Notes: generated by a model not told the origin, from the sequence alone. Counted from the stretch's first letter, positions 25,919 through 35,108 are shown. The stretch: 40,997 bases of DNA from Anaerolineae bacterium (GCA_016928235.1 JAFGLD010000009.1:1-40997); one strand, 5' to 3'. Made by a program: numbers and translations.

Positions 25919-27367
25919 TCAGGCATAAGCCTGACGTAGCTCGATGGTCTGTCGATACAAATCGAGATAGCTTGTTGCCGAACGCTGCCAACTGAAATCA
26001 CGTTGCATTGCATGTTGTTGGCGTATCTGCCACCCTTGCCGGTTGCGATGATACATTTCCAACGCCTGCCCAAGCACAAAGTGGAGCGCGCCAGGCTGAT
26101 AGTCCTTAAACAGAAATCCTGTTTGATCATCGACTGTGTCAGCCAGTCCGCCTACATCGCGAACCAGTGGCAGGGCACCGTAGCGCATTGCAATCATCTG
26201 GCCAAGTCCACAGGGCTCGAACAGGGATGGCATCAAAAAAACGTCGGATCCTGCATAGATACGCTCAGACAGCGGCTCATCGAAGCCCAATTGCACCGCC
26301 ACTTTGCCTGGAAAGTCCTGTTGAAGCTGGGCGGCGGCATGCTCATAATGAGGCGCCCCGGCACCCAACAACACAAACTGAGCATCGTTTCCCTCCAGTG
26401 TCCAGCGTACAGCAGGGAACATGATTTCAGGGCCTTTCTGATCCACCAACCGCATCACTGCCCCGATCAAAGGAATATTGGCACGCACAGGCAATCCCAT
26501 TTCGGACTGGAGTGCCTGCTTATTCTCGCTCCGCGATGATAGTGACCCGGCATCGTAAGGAGCAGCAATTTGCCGGCTGGTTGCCGGGTTCCATTGCTCG
26601 GTGTCGATGCCGTTCAGGATGCCTTTCAGGTGTAGCAAACGCGCATGAAGCAGGCCATCCAACCCATAGCCACCTTCTGGCGTTGCTATCTCTTGGGCGT
26701 AGCGTGGGCTGACTGTGCTGAGCATGGTGCTGTAGGTTAACCCAATTGCCATCAGGTTTTCAGTCTTATCCATGACCCTCAAAAGGGGGTGATTCACCTC
26801 TGGTAGCCCGGCGCGAGCCAGATGCCATCCCACTCCCCATCCCTGATACTGCATATTGTGGATCGAGAGCAATGTGGAAGCCTTACCCAAGATTCGATCA
26901 GTTGCATACACACGTTCGAGCAAAAAAGGCACTGCGGCCGTGTGCCAATCATTGGCGTGATAGACATCAGGTCGCCATCCCTCGCTTTCTGAGAGATGAC
27001 GAACAAGCTCCAGACTCGCCATCGAGAAGAAAAGAAAGCGCCCCACGTCGATCCCCTCATCGGCGCTGTAGACAAATTTCTCATGAGGGGCAAAAAACGG
27101 CCAACCCCGAATGAAGTAAAAGCTTACGCCTTCCCGTTCGATTCGGGCGATCTGTACGTTTGCTATCCCTTCATTCCATGCCATTTTGAATTCGTCATAT
27201 CGACGAATCCCAAACCGCTCATCATTGATCTGGCCATAATGAGGCAAAAACACGCGCACTGCATGGCCCAGTCGAGCCAATGCCGGCGGCAGTGAGCCGA
27301 CAACGTCACCCAGACCGCCGACTTTGACAAAAGGCGCGCATTCAGCTGCTACGAAGAGAATATTCAC
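25919..27367 (-). CDS. glgA: Glycogen synthase, ADP-glucose type
   Basis: This 482-residue GT5 glucosyltransferase extends alpha-1,4-glucan using ADP-glucose. The N-terminal KVGGLGD motif (residues 15-21) binds ADP. The HANDWHTA segment and the C-terminal MPSLFEPCGLGQMIAMRYG with DVGGLADTV complete the family signature. A promoter (TTGAAC-N17-TAAAAC) ends just 15 bp before the ATG, implying a very short leader, and no clear Shine-Dalgarno is present. It is followed by glgC and the DUF3536 GH57 gene. Confidence 0.95.
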   Translation of the reverse strand: MNILFVAAECAPFVKVGGLGDVVGSLPPALARLGHAVRVFLPHYGQINDERFGIRRYDEFKMAWNEGIANVQIARIEREGVSFYFIRGWPFFAPHEKFVYSADEGIDVGRFLFFSMASLELVRHLSESEGWRPDVYHANDWHTAAVPFLLERVYATDRILGKASTLLSIHNMQYQGWGVGWHLARAGLPEVNHPLLRVMDKTENLMAIGLTYSTMLSTVSPRYAQEIATPEGGYGLDGLLHARLLHLKGILNGIDTEQWNPATSRQIAAPYDAGSLSSRSENKQALQSEMGLPVRANIPLIGAVMRLVDQKGPEIMFPAVRWTLEGNDAQFVLLGAGAPHYEHAAAQLQQDFPGKVAVQLGFDEPLSERIYAGSDVFLMPSLFEPCGLGQMIAMRYGALPLVRDVGGLADTVDDQTGFLFKDYQPGALHFVLGQALEMYHRNRQGWQIRQQHAMQRDFSWQRSATSYLDLYRQTIELRQAYA

Positions 27368-27381
27368 TGCCGCTTCGCCTT

Positions 27382-27410
27382 GTTTTAGATATCTGTAAAT
27401 CGCCGTTCAA
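27382..27410 (-). promoter_or_regulatory. Putative promoter of glgA
   Basis: On the minus strand TTGAAC (27410-27405), a 17-bp spacer and TAAAAC (27387-27382) match sigma-70 boxes. The predicted start is about 8 nt before the glgA ATG. It would give glgA-glgC a promoter separate from the branching enzyme gene. Confidence 0.5.
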
Positions 27411-27506
27411 GTTGTTGTATCATGACGAACGAGTGATTGGCGACCAGTTTTTATATCCAGATGATAACTGCCCCATCTTGCCAATCAGCCATGGCGCCTG
27501 ATGCCA

Positions 27507-29195
27507 TCAACGCGGCTTGAACCAACGATAGTCAATATCAGGATAGACCTTGTCAACCTCATATAGCTCATCGGCCATCCGGCGGTCAGGCTGACCGGCC
27601 TCGAGTGACTCTGCCAGGGCTTCGAAGCGCTCGACATGTCGGGTGAAGCGGCGAATGGCGTATTCCCGAGCCTGCCCTGTCGTGACCAGGAAAGGCCAGT
27701 CGCTCGATTGTAGCAAGAGGAGTTCGCGGGCAGTCATATTCAGTACGATTCTGGTGTCTCCATCGGCATTGGGGTAGCGTGTAGCCAATGCTTCCATACG
27801 TACCTCTGCATTGTGAATTGGTGTCCACATCCAATGCGTATCGTGATTGTCCCATGTCCAGTGTGTTCCGCCCATTCCCCACGAGCTTTCCGGAATATGC
27901 AATACCTCAGTTGGCTGGTGGCGCTCGATGAAGTCGCTGGCGCGTACCAACTCTATAGCCGGATCATCAGCCAGCAACGCCAAGACTTGCTTAATCCACT
28001 CGATGCCTTCAAACCACCAATGGCCGAACAGCTCGGTATCATAATTGGAGGCAATAATGCCGAAATTGCCGGTCTCCTCATGATAGCGTTTGAGGCGATC
28101 GGAGGCCAGCCAGGCGAAGTGACGGGAATGTTCACTGACCTTGTTGGCGGCCCAATCAGGGTGATAATAGTCTTTGAAGCCCAGATCAACGCGGGTACCG
28201 CTTACTCGCCAGTATTGCAGGCCGGAAACACCATCTTTCTTATGGAATTCTCGATAATCATAGTCGCCAGGGTAGCCCCATTCTGCCGACCAGACTTGCA
28301 TGCCGGTGCGGTTATCACGGCCGATTACAGCTACCCCTGAATGTTCCTCGGCACCTGGTCCGGCAGTTGTGTCTGAAACATAATAAGGCTGGAAAGTGCT
28401 GGCCTGACGAGCAGGGATGACGGCCTGGATGGGGATAACGTATCGGCGCCGGATTTCGCCGTAAGGTCCAATTGCATCGCCGGCAGCAACGCCAACCGGT
28501 TGGCCGCCTTCGATGGTATGAGTTTCGCTGAAGAATAATTTAATCCCCAGATCTTGGAGAAATTTTTCGAGGCCAGGGCGTGTCTGCCCATCATCAGCGA
28601 TGTAAGCGGGGCGATAGGCGCACTCGGGCAGCCAGATGGCTCGCGGCGGTCGCCCGAAGTGACGCCCATAGGCAGTCACAGCCGTTTGTATCTGGCCATA
28701 AATGGAAGAATCGCGGCTGAGAAGTGGCAGGTAGCCGTGCGTTGCCGCACAGGTGATGATCTCGACCATTCCCTCGTCTTGAAGAGTCTTGAACGCGCCA
28801 ATCAGGTTACGCTGGTAGCGTACATCGAAGCTGTTCTTGATATTTTCATACCATTGTGTATAGAAACGGGCCAGATAAGCAAGGTGAAGCTCCTCTTCCT
28901 CATCAAAACGCTCGATATCGCTTTGGGCAGCCTGGATCTTCTCCTCCAGGTAGGCGTCGAAATGATCACAGACATCCGGATCGGCCAGCTGCTCGATTAA
29001 AATGGGTGTTAATCCGATCGTCAGCCGGATAGCCGACTTTTGTTCTTTGAGATCATAGAGTGCATTCAGCAGGGGGATATACGTCTCTGAGGCTGCTTCG
29101 TGGATCCACTCCTCACCATGTGGCCAACGTCCGGCCATACGAACATACGGCAAATGACTGTGTAAGATAAACGTGAAGGCGCCAACAGGGTTCAC
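27507..29195 (-). CDS. GH57 1,4-alpha-glucan branching enzyme (DUF1957 type)
   Basis: This 562-residue enzyme is predicted to introduce alpha-1,6 branches into glycogen. It has GH57 motifs HSHLPYVR at the N-terminus, ATHGYLPLL, the nucleophile motif WLPECAY and NYDTELFGHWWFEG carrying the acid/base Asp. A helical C-terminal domain follows (WPFLVTTGQAREYA region). The frame is open back to 29444, but the GTG at 29195 is preferred: AGAAAGG lies upstream and the conserved GAFTFILHSHLPYVR begins at once. It replaces a GH13 GlgB in this cluster. It lies 139 bp upstream of glgA. Confidence 0.9.
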   Translation of the reverse strand: MNPVGAFTFILHSHLPYVRMAGRWPHGEEWIHEAASETYIPLLNALYDLKEQKSAIRLTIGLTPILIEQLADPDVCDHFDAYLEEKIQAAQSDIERFDEEEELHLAYLARFYTQWYENIKNSFDVRYQRNLIGAFKTLQDEGMVEIITCAATHGYLPLLSRDSSIYGQIQTAVTAYGRHFGRPPRAIWLPECAYRPAYIADDGQTRPGLEKFLQDLGIKLFFSETHTIEGGQPVGVAAGDAIGPYGEIRRRYVIPIQAVIPARQASTFQPYYVSDTTAGPGAEEHSGVAVIGRDNRTGMQVWSAEWGYPGDYDYREFHKKDGVSGLQYWRVSGTRVDLGFKDYYHPDWAANKVSEHSRHFAWLASDRLKRYHEETGNFGIIASNYDTELFGHWWFEGIEWIKQVLALLADDPAIELVRASDFIERHQPTEVLHIPESSWGMGGTHWTWDNHDTHWMWTPIHNAEVRMEALATRYPNADGDTRIVLNMTARELLLLQSSDWPFLVTTGQAREYAIRRFTRHVERFEALAESLEAGQPDRRMADELYEVDKVYPDIDYRWFKPR

Positions 29196-29700
29196 GATGC
29201 TATACCTTTCTGCTTGAAAAGATAGGAATAGGCTAACAGTACTACAGCTTATGGTTGTGCCTTTCGAACTGCCGAAGCGTTTCTGCTTTTTTGCTCGCGT
29301 CTGAGCCCCAACCACCAATAGGGTTGTGTCACCTGCCAAAAAACAGTATCCGGTATCTATTTGTGGATAAAAACTCTTTTGGCAGACACCAAATGCGAAA
29401 TTCGGGCACAGTGAAATATCACTACCTGGATTGTAGCACAGCAAAGCTTAAAACTTAAACAACACGGAGGAAGACTTGGGGGTGTTGACATTTCCTTATA
29501 GCCAGCGCACCTTTTTGGTGTCTTCTCAATAATCAGGGGGACACCAATCCGGAAACCGGGTTTTTCGTTGTTGAACAGACCATCCTGACTGCGAAAGCGG
29601 CATCAACTCTGTGCCGTTCTTGTGGAAGGAAAAAACCGGTTTCTCTTGCCGAGAGTTTCCTCCGTTTTTTTGAGAAGATCCCCTTTTTTGCGGTATCAAT
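29196..29700. repeat. Repeat-rich intergenic mosaic
   Basis: No gene is supported between the branching enzyme and the DUF4870 gene. Recognisable pieces are TGTTGACATTTCC (29483-29495), the hairpin GGTGTC (29517-29522) / GACACC (29540-29545) enclosing TCTTCTCAATA, an inverted pair GGAAACCGGGTTTTTC (29551-29566) and GAAAAAACCGGTTTCTC (29629-29645), and TTGAGAAGAT (29670-29679). The region 29196-29460 holds only the upstream sequence of the branching enzyme gene. Confidence 0.5.
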
Positions 29701-29702
29701 AT

Positions 29703-29744
29703 CACAAAAAAAGAAGCGGGGCGATCCTACAAAAGGATCGCCCC
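29703..29744 (-). terminator. Rho-independent terminator of the DUF4870 gene
   Basis: On the minus strand the 11-bp stem GGGGCGATCCT / AGGATCGCCCC has a 5-nt loop and is followed by CTTCTTTTTTTGTG. It lies 73 bp past the stop of the DUF4870 gene. Confidence 0.9.
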
Positions 29745-29816
29745 CTCTGCAAGAGAGGCGCGGGGTTACGCTGCTACACGTTTCCCGCTGCCGCTCTTGT
29801 TACTTGCTCTATTGGA

Positions 29817-30371
29817 TTACACGGTGGGAGTGGTGTTTGTCTCGTGCTGGACAAGCCAGTCCAGAACTCTCTCTCCCAGATAAGGGTAACAATAGCTTCG
29901 TCCGTTACCTGTCTCGATAGCAGCCACTACCGAGAAAGCTCCAATAACGAACGGTAGGGCCAGCCAGATCAGAATAATCAACAAGGTTAGCAACAAGGAA
30001 AACGGGATCAAAATCACACCGATGATTACCAAGCACAAAAGGACGGTGATCACCCAGGCCAATGTCATGACTATCACCCCAATCAAGATAGCGACCAGGA
30101 AACCCACTGTTGCCACAATCTGCAGCGCAAATGCTTGTGCCGCCTGTTCGGCTACATAACGGGACTTGTCTTTGTAGGCCAGGTAGATTCCAAAGGGGAT
30201 AAATACCAATAACAAACCACCCAATCCTCCCGTTGGCACAGCAACCAGCAAAGTCACAATGGTACTGATGTGTGCTATTGTGGCCCAGGTCCGCTCCTCC
30301 GATGTTGTCTCTGGCCTGGCAGCTCCTAACTCTTGCCGTTTCATCTCACTCATTCTCATTCTATACTCCAT
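29817..30371 (-). CDS. DUF4870 domain membrane protein
   Basis: This 184-residue membrane protein has the DUF4870 pattern ERTWATIAHISTIVTLLVAVP followed by GGLGGLLLVFIPFGIYLAYKDKSRYVAEQAAQAFALQ (broken here by a short turn). There are about four hydrophobic segments and a C-terminal cytoplasmic or outer tail. Its function is unknown. Several in-frame ATGs lie at the start (30371, 30359, 30353, 30344). None has a strong Shine-Dalgarno, so the first 10 residues are uncertain. A strong terminator follows. Confidence 0.82.
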   Translation of the reverse strand: MEYRMRMSEMKRQELGAARPETTSEERTWATIAHISTIVTLLVAVPTGGLGGLLLVFIPFGIYLAYKDKSRYVAEQAAQAFALQIVATVGFLVAILIGVIVMTLAWVITVLLCLVIIGVILIPFSLLLTLLIILIWLALPFVIGAFSVVAAIETGNGRSYCYPYLGERVLDWLVQHETNTTPTV

Positions 30372-30823
30372 ACTATCCGTCGAATCTCATCATTCATTAC
30401 GCACCGGGTGTGTCATGAGTTGCAGGACTGGCCGGATTGGCATATTGCAGCTTGCTTTGGTAGTCGTTGCATTGCCAATATACTATAATGGTAAAGATCT
30501 TGTCGGCGAATCCGCGAAATACCTCGTAGGAGTGGTTCTCAGACCCGCTCGATTGATGGGGCCAATCCTATTCGTCGACAGTATCTTGTAAAGGCATCAG
30601 GATTGCCGCCTGGCATTTGGGTTTTTGTCTTGCTTAAACGAGATGATGGATGAAGTGTTGGCCGGGGTCAGTTTCAACATATCTTCTCAATAGACTTTAT
30701 CGGGAGTAGCTGAACTACGCATAGAACGATGTTGATTTCACGCATAGAATTCTTATTACCGATCAAATCTACTAATCAGGGGATAACCACCTGAAAATTC
30801 GAACCTGAGAGAAAGGACATCTT
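30372..30823. other. Intergenic region with dispersed repeats
   Basis: No gene is supported. CAACATATCTTCTCAATAG (30675-30693) belongs to a repeat family seen at 1500-1513 and 1634-1647. ACGCATAGA occurs twice (30717-30725, 30740-30748). The second copy begins a longer repeat (30740-30773) shared with 38108-38141. TTGATT (30732-30737) and TATTAC (30754-30759), 16 bp apart, could be a promoter for the zinc-ribbon gene. Confidence 0.45.
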
Positions 30824-31369
30824 ATGTCCACGCTAAAGCCGATTGTCTGTGCCACTTGTGGTGCAAGCAAGTTTGAACATGACAAAGAGGGTAATTTGGT
30901 TTGCTCTCATTGCGGTGTCAAGTTTGCTTCGCCGCGTGAAGAGATTCTGTGTCCTGTATGTGGTGTATCCAATGCGCCCGAGGCTAAGCGATGCATGAAT
31001 TGCGGGTTGACATTGGGAAAGCTCTGTCCGGTATGCAATCATCTCAATCCACCTGGAACAGAGTTTTGTCTGGAGTGTGCCAGCCCGCTCGATACGCTAT
31101 CTTCGGTGACCTCGCGAATGGGCGAAGGGAAGCGAATCAGTGATTCTTTGAGAGAGAAGAGGTTGGTTGGCTCCAAGTGTGATGATATGCAGTTTATGCA
31201 GCGTGAACGCCAGCGTCTGGATCAGATGGAGCGTCAGCGTCTGGCCGATCTGGCTGCACAGCAGGCCAGATCGGCTCGGGAACAGACTTTATTGATCGTC
31301 GGCTCTTTTGTCTTTGCCCTGCTCGTACTGGCCAGCGTCATAGCGGCTTTTATATTCTTTGGCCAATAA
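30824..31369 (+). CDS. Triple zinc-ribbon, C-terminally anchored membrane protein
   Basis: This 181-residue protein has six CxxC knuckles: C9/C12, C27/C30, C43/C46, C57/C60, C68/C71 and C82/C85, giving three double-zinc-ribbon units. A highly charged Arg/Gln-rich coiled-coil-like stretch follows (about 118-148), then one transmembrane helix (about 152-178) near the C-terminus. The zinc domains should face the cytoplasm, tail-anchored. AGAAAGGA is upstream of the ATG. The function is unknown; such ribbons usually mediate protein contacts. A stem-loop follows the stop. Confidence 0.8.
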   Translation: MSTLKPIVCATCGASKFEHDKEGNLVCSHCGVKFASPREEILCPVCGVSNAPEAKRCMNCGLTLGKLCPVCNHLNPPGTEFCLECASPLDTLSSVTSRMGEGKRISDSLREKRLVGSKCDDMQFMQRERQRLDQMERQRLADLAAQQARSAREQTLLIVGSFVFALLVLASVIAAFIFFGQ

Positions 31370-31390
31370 TCCATCCACCTGACGATGGCT

Positions 31391-31418
31391 CAGGGGCGGG
31401 AAGCATTCCTCGCCCCTG
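31391..31418. terminator. Stem-loop between convergent genes
   Basis: CAGGGGCG / CGCCCCTG encloses a second pairing GGAA-gca-TTCC. It lies between the zinc-ribbon and protease genes, which converge here. There is no T-run, so termination efficiency is uncertain. Confidence 0.5.
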
Positions 31419-31428
31419 ACATGAATAT

Positions 31429-32682
31429 CTACATGCCGTCTTGATTTATCATCATAGGCACTGTGTTCAAATCGCCATTGATCTCGTAAAGATGTGCTGA
31501 ACTCCAGCCTCGAATGCCGTCGATTTCAATGTAAAGCCATGTGCTGCTTGCGTTCCTACTCAGCACAGGAACGGTTGCCCCTGTCATCACGCGCGAGATC
31601 ATCTGATGACCCTCTCCTGGACCAGAACGTACACGCGCGGTAATTTTTGCTGTGGCAGTCACGCCTGTGGGGTTACCTGGTGGCGCTGCTCCGCCGGCCT
31701 GATCGACAACTGGAACTGTGTTGAGATCTCCTGTGATGACAAACAGGTATGAGGCAGCCCATCCTTGGCTGCCTTGATAGTCGACAAATAGCCAGCTGCC
31801 ATCGGCATTTCGACCCAATACCGGCACAGTGGCGCCATAAGATATACGACTAATCGCGGGGAAATTTACCCCTGGACCGGAACGCATGCGTACAGTAGTC
31901 GTAGCTGTCGCTGTTACGTTACTGGCCACAGGAGCTTGAGCAACCGGGAGACCGCCTTCGTCAGCCGTGGGAGGCCCATAGAGTGCCTGAATCCCTGCCA
32001 GATCATCGGGCATGATACCGCGTATGCCGGTATATGTGTCCCACATCAAGGCAGACGGATCCTTGCTGTGGTCGAGTCCCAATGCATGCCCGACTTCGTG
32101 CATGGCGACAGTCTTCAGGTGGATCTGGTATCTGTTGACAGGTGGGTCGAATACCCAGGTCTCATCATCATCGAAGTGTACATCACCGGCCAGAGCGCCA
32201 AGCCAGGAAACCGGCGCGATGGCATGGGCTAGCTGGTTACCCGGCCCGTCGAAAGGCATCCCATCACCATGGCTGCCTGTTGCCCACAGAATCTCGATAT
32301 CACCGAGCGTGGTTGTTTCATCCAGCCGCAATCCGCATACGTCATCCCATGCTTCGACGGCCTCGCGCACTGCCTGATGAGCCAGGTTACAATCCAATGA
32401 TCGCGGGCAATTGGTAAAACTGTAAGTCACTGGATTCTTTTCCCATTTGACCCCCATGAGTACGTAGTTTGATACGGACGATGGTCCAGGAGGCAGCGAA
32501 CTAGAATAGACATCTCCTGATTCGGAAACCGGATCCACTCCGGCTTGGTTGGCAGAGGCAAGTGCTACATTCTCTGGCGAGAACACACCACTAAGAGCTA
32601 ACACCGCCAACAGAACAATACACATTCCTAGTATCAGCTTCACCGCGGAAGTTGATTTTCCTCTCAGCATACCAATAAACAT
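31429..32682 (-). CDS. Secreted matrixin-like metalloprotease with two SH3 domains
   Basis: This 417-residue protein has a signal segment (AVKLILGMCIVLLAVLALSG). The M10-type catalytic domain contains the zinc site HEVGHALGLDH (H195, H199, H205; catalytic E196) followed by a Met-turn (SALMWDTY), and a GDVHFDDDE calcium/zinc loop. Two bacterial SH3 domains follow (ITARVRSGPGEGH..., VRMRSGPGVNFPAI), probably binding the cell wall. I see no prodomain cysteine switch. The ATG at 32682 is chosen because AAGGAG lies 6 nt upstream; the frame could begin at a TTG 15 bp earlier. Confidence 0.88.
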   Translation of the reverse strand: MFIGMLRGKSTSAVKLILGMCIVLLAVLALSGVFSPENVALASANQAGVDPVSESGDVYSSSLPPGPSSVSNYVLMGVKWEKNPVTYSFTNCPRSLDCNLAHQAVREAVEAWDDVCGLRLDETTTLGDIEILWATGSHGDGMPFDGPGNQLAHAIAPVSWLGALAGDVHFDDDETWVFDPPVNRYQIHLKTVAMHEVGHALGLDHSKDPSALMWDTYTGIRGIMPDDLAGIQALYGPPTADEGGLPVAQAPVASNVTATATTTVRMRSGPGVNFPAISRISYGATVPVLGRNADGSWLFVDYQGSQGWAASYLFVITGDLNTVPVVDQAGGAAPPGNPTGVTATAKITARVRSGPGEGHQMISRVMTGATVPVLSRNASSTWLYIEIDGIRGWSSAHLYEINGDLNTVPMMINQDGM

Positions 32683-33126
32683 CAAATACTCCTTCAAAAA
32701 TCAACAAGAGTCACAAGCAACGAATTGATCCTGGTTCCGATCTACTCTTGGAGACTCTACCGACCGAGAAAAATCTTATAGCAAGTATAGCACACAACAC
32801 AAAAGGATGGCACCACGGCAGATTGTGCGAATGGTCACGGTCGAGATTGACGATGAGTATCAAGTATCATGATATCAATTGCTGATGTGCGCGAAGGACG
32901 CGTGATGTGTTGAACTGATGATCACCCAAATCGGTGAGCTACAATGCTTAGCGTAACTACTCGACTATCCGGCGATTTCCGCGGTGTCTGTGAGCGAGCG
33001 GTCAAACGTGAGATGCGAAAAATGAGATATCATCGTTGATTGGCGCGAGCGTTTCGTGACACGCGACACAGTTATGAACAACATCGAAAGCTAACAGCCA
33101 AAAATTAATAGCCGATCAGTTACAAC
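32683..33126. other. Intergenic region, no gene seen
   Basis: About 440 bp separate the protease and CCA-adding enzyme genes. No frame looks coding on either strand and I find no strong hairpin. A short run rich in CTAACAGC/TAATAGC near 33093-33115 resembles one at 18822-18850. Confidence 0.4.
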
Positions 33127-34539
33127 TTAGTTTATCAGTTGCCGGGCAAATGCCAGAGCTTCTGCCTTATCGCGAAGCTCGCCTGCAGCTTGCTCCTCTC
33201 TCAGAAGCCTGAGCATCCGACCCAGTCTTGGCCCCGGTGCCAGCCCGAGCGCATCTTGCAGGTCGCTACCGTTTAGCAGCGGGAGAGGGTCGACTACCTG
33301 TTGGTATCGGTTGAAGTAGGCTTCTAGCGGCGGCGCGACAATTTCCTCCAGGAGTTTTCCCCAGGTTTGTGGATCGGGGGTAGGGCGGTGGCTGGCCATA
33401 TATTCGGCCAGGCTCAGCAACAATCCATCGATACCTGCCTCTGCGATGTTGTAAAAATACCGGTAGATGACTCGATCCGTGAGGTTGGGGAACGACATCA
33501 GGCCAAAACGTCTGGCTTGCCACATTCCATCAAGCGCGTGTATCTCTGCCCTGGAAAGGCATAGCCGTGCTCCCCACATTGCCGAGTTGTCTTCGTGTGA
33601 TAGTGTTGCACCCAATACCACCAATGTCGATCTCAGCCGGCCATCGGCAAATGTCTGGCCCAGGTGTGTCTGCATTTGCTGCCGGTAGCGATCCAATATC
33701 ATCACGCTCACGCCCAGCGTCAGATCAGCTGCGGTGTTATCATCTCTAACCGGGCTGATGATAGTCAACAGCCTTCCCAATGCATCGACCGTTGCCGTCC
33801 GGATTTCCATGTCATTGATACCTGGAGGCTTGCCTTCGGGTATCAATCGGTCTAGCAGATCGAGTCTGTGGAGCAGGCGCAGCGCCGATCCCGGTTGAGG
33901 CAATGCCAATAGTTTGAACAGCTCATCGCGGGTCCGTTCCGGCTGGCTTAGCTTTCCCTTCTCGTCGATCAAAGCAATCCCGGCAGCGTGTGCCGCTTCT
34001 TTCGTCGCATCCTCCATCCGCAGCCCCAATTGTAACGACTGTCTGACTGCTCTGAGTGCCCGGATGGGATCGGCAGCGATGCTTTTGAGATGGCACTGGC
34101 GCAATATCTTTGCATCGAACAGGTCATGCTGTCCACCAAGTGGATCGATGAGTGCATCGAGTCTGTCGAGTTGCACAGCCATGGCGTTGATTGTGAAGTC
34201 GCGTGCTTGAAGATCCGCCGACAGGTCAGCCCCACGCAGGCTGGCGACATCGATCACCGTTTGCCCATCGGCCTCTCTCAAGATAACGCGGCCGGTCCGC
34301 CGCTCCGGATCGACAGGATAATAAGCTCCTTTTACCCGGTCGGCCAAATAGCGAGCGACATCCAGCCCATCGTCCAGTGTGACCAGATCGATATCGTGGA
34401 TGGGGCGGCCGCGTAGCGCATCCCGTACCGGCCCGCCGACCAGATACAACCGGGCCGGATCGATTGCAATCGCTGCCAACCGCTCGATGATTGTCGGCCA
34501 TGTCAGTGGGCGATAGGGAGGCAGGAAGGCAAGCGTCAC
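33127..34539 (-). CDS. cca: CCA tRNA nucleotidyltransferase / poly(A) polymerase family protein
   Basis: This 470-residue class II nucleotidyltransferase has the head domain YLVGGPVRDALRG and the metal-binding HDIDLVT pair. RRTGRVIL and the second-domain RDFTINAMA and DPIRALRAVRQSLQL follow. Most likely it adds or repairs the CCA end of tRNAs. The C-terminal half is helical. It starts at a GTG that overlaps the hpt stop codon (TAGTG), so translation is coupled to hpt. A poly(A) polymerase role cannot be excluded from sequence alone. Confidence 0.88.
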   Translation of the reverse strand: MTLAFLPPYRPLTWPTIIERLAAIAIDPARLYLVGGPVRDALRGRPIHDIDLVTLDDGLDVARYLADRVKGAYYPVDPERRTGRVILREADGQTVIDVASLRGADLSADLQARDFTINAMAVQLDRLDALIDPLGGQHDLFDAKILRQCHLKSIAADPIRALRAVRQSLQLGLRMEDATKEAAHAAGIALIDEKGKLSQPERTRDELFKLLALPQPGSALRLLHRLDLLDRLIPEGKPPGINDMEIRTATVDALGRLLTIISPVRDDNTAADLTLGVSVMILDRYRQQMQTHLGQTFADGRLRSTLVVLGATLSHEDNSAMWGARLCLSRAEIHALDGMWQARRFGLMSFPNLTDRVIYRYFYNIAEAGIDGLLLSLAEYMASHRPTPDPQTWGKLLEEIVAPPLEAYFNRYQQVVDPLPLLNGSDLQDALGLAPGPRLGRMLRLLREEQAAGELRDKAEALAFARQLIN

Positions 34540-35108
34540 TACTCGTGCTCCTGGGTGAGGTTCACACCATCTTTGACAACGCCGATGAAGGGCAGGTTGC
34601 GGTAATACTCATCGATGTCTAATCCATAGCCAAAAACGAAGGCGTTGGGAATCTGGAATCCGACGTATTTGATCGGTACTTCGACTTCTCGCCGATCTGC
34701 TTTATCGAGCAGCGTGCAGATACTCAGACTGGCAGGTTGTTGGGTACTCAGCAACCGCAGCACGTAATCGAGCGTATAGCCCGAATCAATGATATCTTCG
34801 ACAATCAAGACATGCTGTCCTTCAATAGGGGCGCGCAGGTCCATCAGGATGCGCACCACGCCACTGGAAGCGCGCGCTCCCGATCCGTATGATGAGATGG
34901 CCAGGAAATCGATCATGTGCGGCACTCGAATCTGGCGCATCAGATCGGCCAGAAAGAGAGTACTGCCTTTGAGGATGCCGATCATAACGAGGCTGTGCGC
35001 GTCCCGGTAATCTTCCGATATCTCATTTCCTATCTCGGCGATACGCCTTTGCAGGCGCTCCGAGTCGATCAGGATGTGATCGAGGATATCTTGGTAAGGG
35101 GGGGGCAT
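34539..35108 (-). CDS. hpt: Hypoxanthine phosphoribosyltransferase
   Basis: This 189-residue purine-salvage enzyme converts hypoxanthine or guanine with PRPP into IMP or GMP. It has the PRPP-binding motif VLIVEDIIDSGYT, the conserved ILKGSTLFLADL segment, the flexible-loop ISSYGSG and a C-terminal YVGFQIPNAFVFGYGLD. GGAG lies 11 nt before the ATG. The cca gene follows with overlapping stop/start. Its 5' spacer is filled with repeats. Confidence 0.93.
   Translation of the reverse strand: MPPPYQDILDHILIDSERLQRRIAEIGNEISEDYRDAHSLVMIGILKGSTLFLADLMRQIRVPHMIDFLAISSYGSGARASSGVVRILMDLRAPIEGQHVLIVEDIIDSGYTLDYVLRLLSTQQPASLSICTLLDKADRREVEVPIKYVGFQIPNAFVFGYGLDIDEYYRNLPFIGVVKDGVNLTQEHE

Noticed and set aside
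29196..29444. N-terminal extension of the branching-enzyme reading frame
   Set aside because: The conserved GH57 start and a Shine-Dalgarno-supported GTG lie at 29195; the extension has no family similarity and crosses likely upstream regulatory sequence.
30259..30591. 110-codon plus-strand frame overlapping the DUF4870 start
   Set aside because: It overlaps the 5' end of a recognised gene on the other strand and has no recognisable motif or Shine-Dalgarno.
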